DNA of 50,593 nucleotides, from contig JANQEJ010000026.1 in the NCBI GenBank assembly GCA_028278425.1, forward strand, positions 1 through 50,593, in the 5' to 3' direction. Under the pieces are notes generated by a model. The model worked only from the letters and a program-made list of their open reading frames with translations. It searched no databases and was not told the origin of the DNA. Both the position numbers and the translations under genes were made by a program. The first letter of the stretch is position 1. Each line of letters begins with the position of its first letter. This stretch comes from Planctomycetota bacterium (lineage in GTDB: Bacteria > Planctomycetota > UBA1135 > GCA-002686595). Shown one piece after another: positions 1-8,971 of this stretch.

Positions 1-570
1 GTAGTCCTTCCAGCCGTCGAACCAGTGGCCGGAGCTGAAGGTGTCCGGTTGCCCCTTGGGGATGCGGCGCTTGTGCTTGCGGCCGTTGTTCAGGACGTAG
101 CTCAAGACGTTTCGCACCTCGCGGGCCGAACGGAGGATGCGGTCGTGGTAGCGGTCGGCGAAGACGCTCCCCTTGCGGCCCCAGAGGCGGTTCAGGCCCC
201 GCGCGATGCGGATGGACAGGCCCTGGATGCCCCTCGACAGGGCCAAGCGGTCCGTTGCCTCGACGATCAGGTGCAGGTGATCGTTCTGCACGGAGAAGTG
301 GACGAGCCGGAAGTGTCCCTTGGCGAGCCTCCCCGCGCGCTCCTTGCCCTTGTCGAAGGCCTCACAGATCGCGTTGTAGGGATCGATCGCCCGCAGCCGG
401 GGCAGATCGCTCCGCGTCTTGAGCGTGACGTGAACCGGATACTTCGACGCCAACGCCGCCCGCCGCAGATGCGGAACCCCCGAATCCTCTTTGGGCGGTC
501 GCCCGAGCTTCTTCTTGCTCGGCTTCTTGCGCCAGAGAGAAGAGAGGTGGAGCTGCTTCGCCTTGCTCAC
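1..570 (-). CDS. REP-associated tyrosine transposase (Y1_Tnp family), C-terminus cut by window edge
   Basis: This is a single-strand DNA transposase of the HUH class, related to IS200/IS605 TnpA and to RAYT proteins that move REP palindromes. The reading frame is open from GTG at 570 to the window edge, giving 190 residues with no stop. The HUH metal-binding motif is H98-L-H100 in NDHLHLIV. A conserved block reads GSVFADRYH, followed by a helix with SYVLNN in which Y158 is the likely nucleophile (Y141 is the alternative). The N-terminus is basic (KKPSKKKLGRPPK). GTG was chosen because TATAAA (577-582) lies 6 nt upstream and no ATG is available. No IS ends are visible, as expected for a domesticated RAYT-type gene. 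Family assignment is good; activity is unknown. Confidence 0.85.
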   Translation of the reverse strand, partial: MSKAKQLHLSSLWRKKPSKKKLGRPPKEDSGVPHLRRAALASKYPVHVTLKTRSDLPRLRAIDPYNAICEAFDKGKERAGRLAKGHFRLVHFSVQNDHLHLIVEATDRLALSRGIQGLSIRIARGLNRLWGRKGSVFADRYHDRILRSAREVRNVLSYVLNNGRKHKRRIPKGQPDTFSSGHWFDGWKDY

Positions 571-878
571 GAGCTATTTATAGCAGTAATATTCGATGAC
601 TCAAGTAGAACCTCTCGAAGCTCGCAAAGCTCCTCTTCAGGTTCCTCACGCTCTCACTCCAGAAGCGAAGCGGCCTACTTCAGTCAGTACAGGGAAAGCG
701 TCCTCGAGTCCGGCAAACGATTTAAAGCCCCGCCGTTGCCTTCCGCGCTGCAGAACCGTCCGACGCGGCCTGGCCCTCCTCAACCGCCTCCGGGCAAGCC
801 CGCGTCGTCAAAGCTCTTCCTCTCTCCGGACGCAACGCCGCCCCTGTCAGAAACGGCAAACGCTCCGCTCACCCGGGC
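571..878. other. Intergenic region, no gene seen
   Basis: These 308 bases lie between the divergently transcribed transposase start and the 3' end of the ABC/CPBP operon. Apart from the AT-rich promoter patch at the left I see no gene, no convincing terminator and no full copy of the structured repeat found at 27 kb and 50 kb. Plus-strand open frames here are GC-driven and show no family resemblance. Confidence 0.6.
577..582 (-). promoter_or_regulatory. -10-like TATAAA for the transposase
   Basis: On the minus strand TATAAA lies 6 nt before the GTG start, in an AT-rich patch (571-600) that stands out from the GC-rich surroundings. The predicted transcription start would fall at or beside the start codon. 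Confidence 0.5.
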
Positions 879-2860
879 TCAAAGAGAACCGCGTCCTACC
901 CGCACGGCGACCAGCACCACCCCGGGCACGACCAACACCCCCAACCACGGACTCCCGAGCCACTCCACCCCGACGATCCCCTGCAACACGACCGCCGTGT
1001 TGTACACGGAGTGCATCACAATCGCCGGCCAAACGCTCCGCGCCCGCAGCGTCACCGCCGCCAGCACTCCACCCAGAATCGCCGTCGGCAGGAATCGATA
1101 AACCGAAGCGTGCACCGCCCCGAATAGGAGCGCTTGCCAGGCGATCACCGCCCACGGCCTCAGATCCCGCCGCAACCCCGACAACAACGCCCCCCGGAAG
1201 AGCAGTTCCTCACAGATCCCCGGCGACACCGCGAGCAGCAGCACGAGCGCGAAGGGCGACAGCTCCTCCGCAAAGGCGAACAGGCTCTCCATCTCCCCCA
1301 GCCGCCTGGGCATCGGCAGCATGCGCGCCTGCCATTCGAAGAGCATCCCCGCGAACGTCGACAGACCCAACCCCAGACACGCCGCCCCGGCGACGTGCGT
1401 TACCCGCGGCGTTCCGAGCCCCAGCGTCTCCGCGAGCGTTTCCCCGGCCCTCCGCGCCGTACCGCGCGCCGCGACGAACGCGAGGCCGAGGCCGAGCACC
1501 CAGAGCGTGAGCAGCAACCCGATCATCGGATCCACCGCCTGCAGCCGCCCGCCGCCGACGTACACGACGAGCACGGCGACGAAGCCCCACCGGAGCGCCG
1601 TCCGCGACTGCACGCGGCGCGTGGAGCCTTCCTCCTCGGCGTCTCCGGAGGCGAGCACGCGCTCCGCGTCGAGCGTGCGCCGGAGCTGTCCGATCGCGAG
1701 CGCGGCCCAACCGCACGAAGCGACCGCGACGGCGACCTGCGCGCCCGGCGCGAAGACTCCCGCCACCGCGTCCCGCAGCGCGAGCGAGGCTCCCGTGATC
1801 GGGACGAGGGCGGCCAGGAGACCGAGGTCGGCCGTCGGCTGCATCGCGGGGGCGGCGAGCGCGACGACGAGGAGCGACAGCGGCACCGTGGCGAGCTGAC
1901 CCTGACGGAAGCTCCGCGCGCGCGCGGAGAGCAGGCACAGCACCGCGCAGATCATCGCCGCGGTCGGCAGGAAGAGCAGGCAGCCGAACGCCAATCGCCC
2001 GCCGGCGAGGCTCCAGTCTGTGTCCGCCGGCAGGCTCGGCATCGAGCCGAGGTCGAAGACCAGACACCCGAAGAGCGAGAGCGCGTTCCCCGCGAAGGCG
2101 ACGACGCCCGTGAGCAACACCGCGCCGTACTTCCCGCGCGCGACCGCTCCGGAAGGAACCGGCTGAACCAAGAGCGTTTCGAGCGTCCCGGCCTCGCGCT
2201 CGCCCGCGAACGCGTCGAGCGCCGCGAACGAGCCGCCGGAGATCAGGACGAGCACCGCGAGCAGCGGCAGGAGCGACCCGAGCCCGCGGCCCGCGGCGTC
2301 CTCGGGGCTCGCGACGTCGACCGCCTCGGTCTGGAAGGGCGCGCCGGGGTCGGCGCCGACGGCCGCGACGAGCCGCGCTTCGCTCACCTCGGCGCGCACG
2401 TCGCGGAGGACCGCGCGCATGCGGTCCTCGGCCTCCTCGGGGAGCTCGTCCGTGTCGTGGAACAAGTGCAGCACCGGCCGCGGGTCCTCGTCCGGGTCCT
2501 CCGCCGGCCGCGCGATCGCGAGCAGATGGCGCGTCGTCCCGAGCAGCCCGCGCGCCGCGTCCCGGCCGGGCAGCGCGTCGACCTCGATCGCCTCGGTCGT
2601 CACCAGGAGATCGACGTCGCCGAGCCCGGCGTGGATCGCGCGCGCGTCCGCCGGGTCGAGCGCCCGCAGGTCGAGGGCGATCGTGACCTCGCGCGAGGCG
2701 AGGCTCTCCTCGGCCAGGTCGCCCAGCTTGCCGGAGAACAGGAACAGCAGCGGAAACGCCACCATCGGCAGGACGACGGCCAGGAGCACCGCGCGGCGGT
2801 CGCGGGTCAGCCGGCGCATCTCGCCGGCGAACACCGCGAAGCCGAGCGAGCGGTTGCCGT

Positions 2861-2864
<4 letters not shown>
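879..2864 (-). CDS. ABC-2 type permease fused to CPBP intramembrane protease
   Basis: This 661-residue membrane protein is probably the second permease of a NatAB-like exporter. Residues 1 to about 390 have the ABC-2 layout: one N-terminal helix (AVVLPMVAFPLLFLF), a large outside domain, then the conserved block AGEREAGTLETLL and several helices. The C-terminal part is a CPBP (Rce1/type II CAAX) protease domain with all three motifs: EELLFRG (E552, E553), FGAVH and HSVYN. Permease-CPBP fusions occur as a recognised architecture. GTG at 2864 was chosen because it overlaps the stop of the upstream ATPase as GTGA. It is the last gene of a five-gene operon. The protease substrate is unknown. Confidence 0.88.
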
Positions 2865-3600
<736 letters not shown>

Positions 3601-3604
<4 letters not shown>

Positions 3605-4842
3605 TTGGGCGCGCCCCCGGCGCGCAGGAGCTGGAACAGGCGTCCGGCGGATTCGCCGCCGAGGAGCAACGCCTCGCGCGACGCGAGCCGCAGCGACGCC
3701 GCCAGCGCGAGCCCCGCGTACACCACCTGCGACCCCGCGACGAGCACGAGCTCGCCGAGGATCGTCGCTCCCTCGCCCTGCAGGATCGCCTTGAAGGCGA
3801 GCACGGTCTGCGCGATCGGAACGAGCGCGAGGCCGGGGGTCAGCTCGACGCCCGGGAGGGCGACCAGGATCGCGGGCGCGAGGAACATCATCTGCACGCC
3901 ACCGAGCATCGACTGGCCCTGTTTGAACGTCTTCGTCAGCGAAGCGACGGCGACGAGGATCGCCGCGGTGGTCAGGAGGAAGAGCAGGAGCAACGGCGCC
4001 GCCGCGGGGAACGCCGACCACGGCACGTCGAAGGCGAGGTCGGTCTCGCCCAGCCCCGCGAGCAGGTGCTCGGCCGCTACGATCAGGCCGAGGGCGTTGA
4101 GCACGGTCGCGATGGCGCCGAAGGCGGCGACCGCGACCACCTTCCCGAGGAGGATCGACGCGCGCGGCTGCGGCAGGAGCAGCGTCGTCTCCGCGGTGCC
4201 GCGCTCCTTCTCGCCGGCGGTCAGGTCGATCGCGGGAAAGAACGAGCCCATCACCGCCATCAGCACGAACATGATCGGCAGGACGAACGAGAGCACGTAG
4301 GCCGACGTGTCCTCGTCGCTCGCGAGATCCACGCGCCTCGTCGCGAAGGACGACAGATCGCGCGCGTCGCCGCCGATCGCGTCGGTGCGCAGGTCGTCCA
4401 CCAGCCAGGCGAGCCGCTCCTCGACGCGCTTGCGCGCGAGCTCGGAGCGGCTCCGCGAGGCGTCGTAGTAGAGGGTCGCGCCCTCCGCGCTGGAAAGCAC
4501 GAGGACGGCGTCGACCGCCTCCGGCGCCTCCGCGCGGAGGCGTGCGGTGGCCTCTTCCGCGGTGAGGCCCGGCGGCTCGCTGAAGAGCTCGACCTTGCCG
4601 GGCGGGAGGTCCTTCGGCGGGGCCGCGAGGGCCACGCGGACGTCGCTGAGCTCCGCGCCGGCGACCAGCACGCTCACGGAGGTCCGCTCCTCGCGCCCCT
4701 CCATCACGAGCATCGCCTGGATCATCACCCAGAAGACCACCGGGTAGAGCGCGAGCGGCAGAGCGATCGTGTAGATCAGGAACTGGCGGTCCCGGAAACC
4801 GGTGAGGAGCTCCTTCCGAGCGACGGCGAGGGCGGCCCGCAT
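3601..4842 (-). CDS. ABC-2 type transporter permease (NatB-like)
   Basis: This 413-residue permease begins MRAALAVARKELLTGFRD, the usual N-terminus of NatB-like subunits, followed by one helix, a large outside loop (about residues 45-210) and about five further helices. The conserved TAGEKERGTAETTLLLP segment marks the ABC-2 core and matches AGEREAGTLETLL in the partner permease, so the two subunits are homologous. The gene starts 6 nt after the stop of the M24 peptidase gene, and its own stop overlaps the ATPase start. Operon position with two exported peptidases suggests a role in the cell envelope or peptide handling, but this is inference. Confidence 0.9.
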
Positions 4843-4848
4843 CCCGCC

Positions 4849-6144
4849 CTATGTAGGGAAGGAGGGCGAGCGTTGCCAGTGTCCGAAGTGATCGGCGCCG
4901 TCCTCCGTGACGACGACGATGTCCTCGATGCGCACGCCGAAGCGCCCGGAGAGGTAGATGCCGGGCTCGTCGCTGAAGGTCATGCCGGGCGCGAGGGCGA
5001 GCTGGTTGCCGCCGTCGAGGTAGGGCTCCTCGTGGCCCTCCATGCCGATGCCGTGCCCCAGCCGGTGCGTGAAGGTGGCGTAGCCCTCGCCGTAGCCCGC
5101 CGCGGCGACCACCGCGCGCGCGGCCCGATCGATCGAAGCGCAGGTCGGACCGGGCCGCAGCTCCTCGAAGGCACGCTTCTGCGCGTCGCGCACGACGTTC
5201 CAGACCTTCTCGACCTCGCCCGGGGGCTTGCCGCCCTGTACCCAGGTGCGCGTGTTGTCGCTCTGGTAGCCGTGCAGCCCGCCGCCGGTGTCGACGAGGA
5301 TGACGTCGCCGTCCGCGAGGACCCGGTCGCCCGCGGAGCCGTGGGGGAGGGCGGCGTCCTCGTTGAGCAGCGGGAGCACCCACGTGCCGGTCAGGCCGAG
5401 CCGGCCCTGGGCGTGGCGCATCCACCGGCCGATGTCGCGGTCGGTCATGCCGGGCTCAATCCGCTCGGCGACGGCGATGATCGCCCGCTGCGTCAGCTCG
5501 TTCGCCGCGCGCATCAGCGCGAGCTCGTGCGCGTCCTTGCGGCCGCGCAGCGCCTTGACGACCGCCTTGCCGGAGACGACGCGCTCGGCGCCGAGGGCGC
5601 CGGCGAGGCCCTCGGCGATGAAGAGCCGCGTGCGCGGGTCGAAGGCGACGCGCTCGACGTTGCGCTCGCGCAGCGCCGCGGCGAGCGGCTCCCAGGCGTA
5701 CTCGTGCTCGTGCCAGGTCACGACGTCGCCGCCGGCGGCGCCGATGCGCCGCCGCGCGCGCTCCTCCTCGAAGGCCGGCGACACCCAGAAGTGCGAGCCG
5801 TCCGCGAGGACGACGAGGCCGAAGTAGCGCTCGGAGTGCCCCCAGCTCACGTCGGCCAGGTAGCTCATCGTCGCGCCGGCCTCCATCGCGAGCGCGTCGA
5901 CGCCGGCTTCGGAGAGGAGCGTCGCGAGCCGCTTGCGGCGCTCCGCGCGCTCCTCGTCGGTGATGGGCTCGTGCCGGTCGCGCTGATCCGTCAGGTCGGC
6001 GAAGAGCTCGTCGAGCGACGCGCTCCGGTCCTCCGTCTCGGCGTCGTTCTCGCGCGCGCCGCTCCCGACGCAGCCGGCGAGCGGCAGCGCCGCGACGCCC
6101 GCGCCCATTTCGAGCACGCGCCGGCGGTGGGGACGTTTCGTCAT
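4849..6144 (-). CDS. Exported M24 family metallopeptidase (Xaa-Pro aminopeptidase-like), Tat-type lipoprotein
   Basis: This is a 431-residue peptidase of the pita-bread fold (Xaa-Pro aminopeptidase/prolidase group), which removes N-terminal residues next to proline. All five expected metal ligands are present: D285, D296 (SDNTRTW), H364 (LGHGIG), E393 (SDEPG) and E407 (RIEDIV). The N-terminus has an RRRVLEMG segment and a lipobox LAGC with C25, so it is probably exported by Tat and lipid-anchored. Residues 60-190 match the creatinase-type N-domain. The ATG at 6144 overlaps the stop of the S9 peptidase gene as ATGA, so the two peptidases are made together and may act in sequence on peptides. 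Confidence 0.9.
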   Translation of the reverse strand: MTKRPHRRRVLEMGAGVAALPLAGCVGSGARENDAETEDRSASLDELFADLTDQRDRHEPITDEERAERRKRLATLLSEAGVDALAMEAGATMSYLADVSWGHSERYFGLVVLADGSHFWVSPAFEEERARRRIGAAGGDVVTWHEHEYAWEPLAAALRERNVERVAFDPRTRLFIAEGLAGALGAERVVSGKAVVKALRGRKDAHELALMRAANELTQRAIIAVAERIEPGMTDRDIGRWMRHAQGRLGLTGTWVLPLLNEDAALPHGSAGDRVLADGDVILVDTGGGLHGYQSDNTRTWVQGGKPPGEVEKVWNVVRDAQKRAFEELRPGPTCASIDRAARAVVAAAGYGEGYATFTHRLGHGIGMEGHEEPYLDGGNQLALAPGMTFSDEPGIYLSGRFGVRIEDIVVVTEDGADHFGHWQRSPSFPT

Positions 6145-8918
6145 CGGCGCCTCCTGACCTGGGCCGCGCCGCCGCGGCCGTCGCTCCCAGTCGAGAAGGA
6201 GCGGAACGAAGAAGTGGTTGGGGAGATGCCCGAGACCTCGGGCGTGAGCTCGGGCAGAGGGTCGCGCGGGCCGCTGGGACCGCGGCCGACGAACGGGCCG
6301 AGGAAGCCGTGATACCCGTGGAGACAGGAGGCCCAGCCGAAGTACGAGTAGAGATCGTCCTCGAGGGGCGGGCCAAGGTGGGCGAGGAGGTACCGCTCGA
6401 TCCGCTTGTACTCGTCGAGCCAGTGCTCGCCGTCCTCGAAGGCGTGTCCCTGGCTCGGATAGAGCATCGCGTCGAAGTCCTTGCCGAGGTCGATCAGCTT
6501 CTCGATCAGCTTGATCGAGTCCTGCGCGAACACGTTCGAGTCGACCATGCCGTGCAGGATGAGGAGCGGATCCTCCAGCCCCTCGGCGAGGTCGATCGGC
6601 GACGAGCGCTCGTAGGCCTCCGGATGCGTCGAGGGCCGGCCGAGGCGCGGGACGGTATAGCCGGGATGGTACGTGCGCCAGTCGGTGACCGAGCGCAGCG
6701 CGGCGCCGACGACCCAGCGGTCCGGCGCGGTGAAGAGCGCCATCATCGTCAGGAAGCCGCCGTAGGAGCCGCCGTAGACGCCGACGCGCTCGCGGTCGAC
6801 CACGCCCTCCTCCGCCATGCGGTCGACGACGAGGTGGATGTCGTCGAGGTCCCTGCCGCCGAGGTGGTATTGCACGTCGGTGCGGAAGCGGTTGCCGTAG
6901 CCCCTGCTGCCGCGGTAGTCGACGTCGAGGACGACGTAGCCCAGCCGCGCGAGCCGCGAGTGGAACATCGCGTTCAGCGGGTACGACGTCATCGAGTCGG
7001 TGACGTTCTGCAGGTAGCCGGCGCCGTGCACGAAGACGATCGTCGCGCGCGGCGGGCCGGGCTCGTCGAGGCTCTCGCCCGGGGGGAGGTACACGTGCGC
7101 GTGCACCAGCGCGCCGTCGGGCGACTCGACCGCGATGCGCTCGGGTCGGATCCAGTCGATCAGCTTGAAGTCGAGCGGGACGGTGTCGGTCAGGCGCCGC
7201 GCCCCCTCGAAGTCCGCGGCGTGGAGGTCCGCCGGCACGAGGAGCGACTCGTGCAGGAACACGATGCGCGAGCCGTCGCCCGCGGCGCGCGCGGACGTGC
7301 TCCAGCCCGGCGGCGTGGCGTAGCGGCGCGGCGCGTCGCTCGAGCCGCCGCGCACGGCCGCGGCGGAGACGAGGCCCCAGCCGCGCTGTCCGAGGTCCTC
7401 CTCGCTCGCGGAGAAGAGCACGCCGCCGCCGGCGAGCGGCGTGAAGCCGTTGACCTCGCCCGCCACCGCGGTGAGCTGGAGGACCGTCTTCGTCTCCGGA
7501 TCGAGCGCGAAGAGCTGCGAGCGTCCGGGCGTCGACGACGCCGCGCAGATCTCCGAGCCGAACACGATGCGCTCGCCGTCGGGCGTCCAGCGCGCGCGGC
7601 GCGCCGGACCGCCGAGCCAGCGCTCGTCGCGCTCGCCGTAGAGCAAAGAGAGCTCGCCCTCGGTCCAGCACCAGAGCTCCACCTCGCGGTAGTCGAGCGA
7701 GAAACGCTCGATCAGGAGCCGCGCCGGGCTCTCGGGCGACGGCTGCGGCGCCCAACCGACCGCGCGGTGGCGGAAGCGCGGCTCGAGCGCCGCCCCTTCC
7801 GCGGGCTCGCCGTTCTCCGGCGGCGGCGCGGCGAGCAGCTCCGCGCGCGTGCCGTCGTCGGTGTTCCAAAGCCAGAGACGCTGGGGCGCCGGGAGGTCGT
7901 CCGCGAGCCGCCGGCGGCCCTTGCGCGTGGTGACGCGCTCGGTCGTGTAGACCGGCACGATCGTCTGTTCGGGCTCGTTCGTGTTGTCGACCTCGACGGC
8001 GAAGAGGAAGCGCCCGTCCGGGGAGAGGCGGGTCTGCTCGAGGTCTTCGATCTCCGCCATCCCCTCGAGCACCGTGGCGCGCTCCTCGAGCACGCGCCAG
8101 ATCTGGGCGCCCTCGTCGGCCTTCTTGCGCGGCACGGGATCGTCGCCGAAGACGACGGCGAGGTCGTCGCTCCAGTCCAGGCGCGACATCCGCGCCTCCA
8201 CGTTGCGCGTCCACCAGGTGGCGTCGTCGAGCGTCACGTCGCCACCGGTCAGCGGAAGCTCGAAGAGCTCGCGGCCGTCGGAGATGCGCAAGTGCGTATC
8301 CCCGGGCGTGAAGACCATGGAGCGGACCGAGCCGAGCTTGCGCGTCTTCGGGCCGGCCTCTTCCGCCTCGTCGCCTTCTTCGTCCTCGGGTGCGTCCTCC
8401 CCGTCGGTCTCGTCTTCTTCCTCTTCTTCGTCCTCTTCTTCCGGCTCGCCTTCTCCCCACGCGAGGAAGAGCCGCGGCGGCTCCGTACCGGGTTCGAACA
8501 GGAAGACCTCCTTGCCGCGGGCGACCGCCAGTCGGTGACCGCTCCGGCTCCACGCGGTGCGCAGCGCCTTCGGCGGCTCCTCGCCCGCGCCCGGTAGAAG
8601 CGTCCAAAACGGCGGGCGCCGCCCGGCGCCGACCTCCTCCGCGGTCGAGACGAGCCGCCGGCGGTCCTCGCTCTTCTCGTCCTCCGCCGACGGATCGGAC
8701 CAGCGCACGAAGCACCAGCGCCCGTCCGCGGACACGCTGGTGATCGTGGGCGGCGTGCCCTGCAGGGGCGGGTCGAGGAAGATCTCCTCGAGCGTGGGTC
8801 GGACCTCTTCCCCGGCGGTCCAGGCCGAGGCGAGCTCGGGATCGCTCGTCGCCGCGCAGGCGGCGACGAGCAGGCCGGCCAGCGCGCAGGCCGCGGCTCT
8901 GCGAAGGGGGGGCGACAC
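6141..8918 (-). CDS. S9 family prolyl oligopeptidase-like peptidase, lipoprotein
   Basis: This 925-residue serine peptidase has a predicted beta-propeller (about residues 40-620) and a C-terminal alpha/beta-hydrolase domain. The catalytic triad is S718 (YGGSYGGF), D793 (HGMVDSNV) and H825 (SQGHAFED), as in the DPP4/acylaminoacyl-peptidase group. GTG at 8918 was chosen because it gives a lipoprotein signal ending LVAAC (C21) and has TAGTCT 7 nt upstream. Residues about 155-192 form a nearly pure Glu/Asp tract inserted in the propeller, which is unusual. A C-terminal extension rich in Ser, Gly and Arg follows the catalytic domain. It is the first gene of the operon with the M24 peptidase and the ABC exporter. 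Confidence 0.9.
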   Translation of the reverse strand: MSPPLRRAAACALAGLLVAACAATSDPELASAWTAGEEVRPTLEEIFLDPPLQGTPPTITSVSADGRWCFVRWSDPSAEDEKSEDRRRLVSTAEEVGAGRRPPFWTLLPGAGEEPPKALRTAWSRSGHRLAVARGKEVFLFEPGTEPPRLFLAWGEGEPEEEDEEEEEDETDGEDAPEDEEGDEAEEAGPKTRKLGSVRSMVFTPGDTHLRISDGRELFELPLTGGDVTLDDATWWTRNVEARMSRLDWSDDLAVVFGDDPVPRKKADEGAQIWRVLEERATVLEGMAEIEDLEQTRLSPDGRFLFAVEVDNTNEPEQTIVPVYTTERVTTRKGRRRLADDLPAPQRLWLWNTDDGTRAELLAAPPPENGEPAEGAALEPRFRHRAVGWAPQPSPESPARLLIERFSLDYREVELWCWTEGELSLLYGERDERWLGGPARRARWTPDGERIVFGSEICAASSTPGRSQLFALDPETKTVLQLTAVAGEVNGFTPLAGGGVLFSASEEDLGQRGWGLVSAAAVRGGSSDAPRRYATPPGWSTSARAAGDGSRIVFLHESLLVPADLHAADFEGARRLTDTVPLDFKLIDWIRPERIAVESPDGALVHAHVYLPPGESLDEPGPPRATIVFVHGAGYLQNVTDSMTSYPLNAMFHSRLARLGYVVLDVDYRGSRGYGNRFRTDVQYHLGGRDLDDIHLVVDRMAEEGVVDRERVGVYGGSYGGFLTMMALFTAPDRWVVGAALRSVTDWRTYHPGYTVPRLGRPSTHPEAYERSSPIDLAEGLEDPLLILHGMVDSNVFAQDSIKLIEKLIDLGKDFDAMLYPSQGHAFEDGEHWLDEYKRIERYLLAHLGPPLEDDLYSYFGWASCLHGYHGFLGPFVGRGPSGPRDPLPELTPEVSGISPTTSSFRSFSTGSDGRGGAAQVRRRR

Positions 8919-8925
8919 GGGCGTG

Positions 8926-8931
8926 AGACTA
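8926..8931 (-). promoter_or_regulatory. -10-like TAGTCT upstream of the S9 peptidase
   Basis: TAGTCT on the minus strand ends 7 nt before the GTG start at 8918. TTCGCG sits 18 nt further upstream as a weak -35 candidate. No Shine-Dalgarno sequence is seen, so the transcript may be leaderless. Confidence 0.4.
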
Positions 8932-8971
8932 ACGCTTGCGCGGCGCGCGCGCGAACCGCCTCGGTCCGAGG

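Noticed and set aside
25..1510. Plus-strand ORFs at the left edge
   Set aside because: They are antisense to the Y1 transposase and the CPBP domain, both of which have clear motifs on the minus strand.
4066..8597. Long plus-strand open frames (4066-6312 and 6309-8597) opposite the peptidase and ABC genes
   Set aside because: They lie antisense to genes with complete catalytic motifs, are rich in Arg, Glu, Val and Ala as expected from the shadow frame of GC-rich DNA, and show no family motif.
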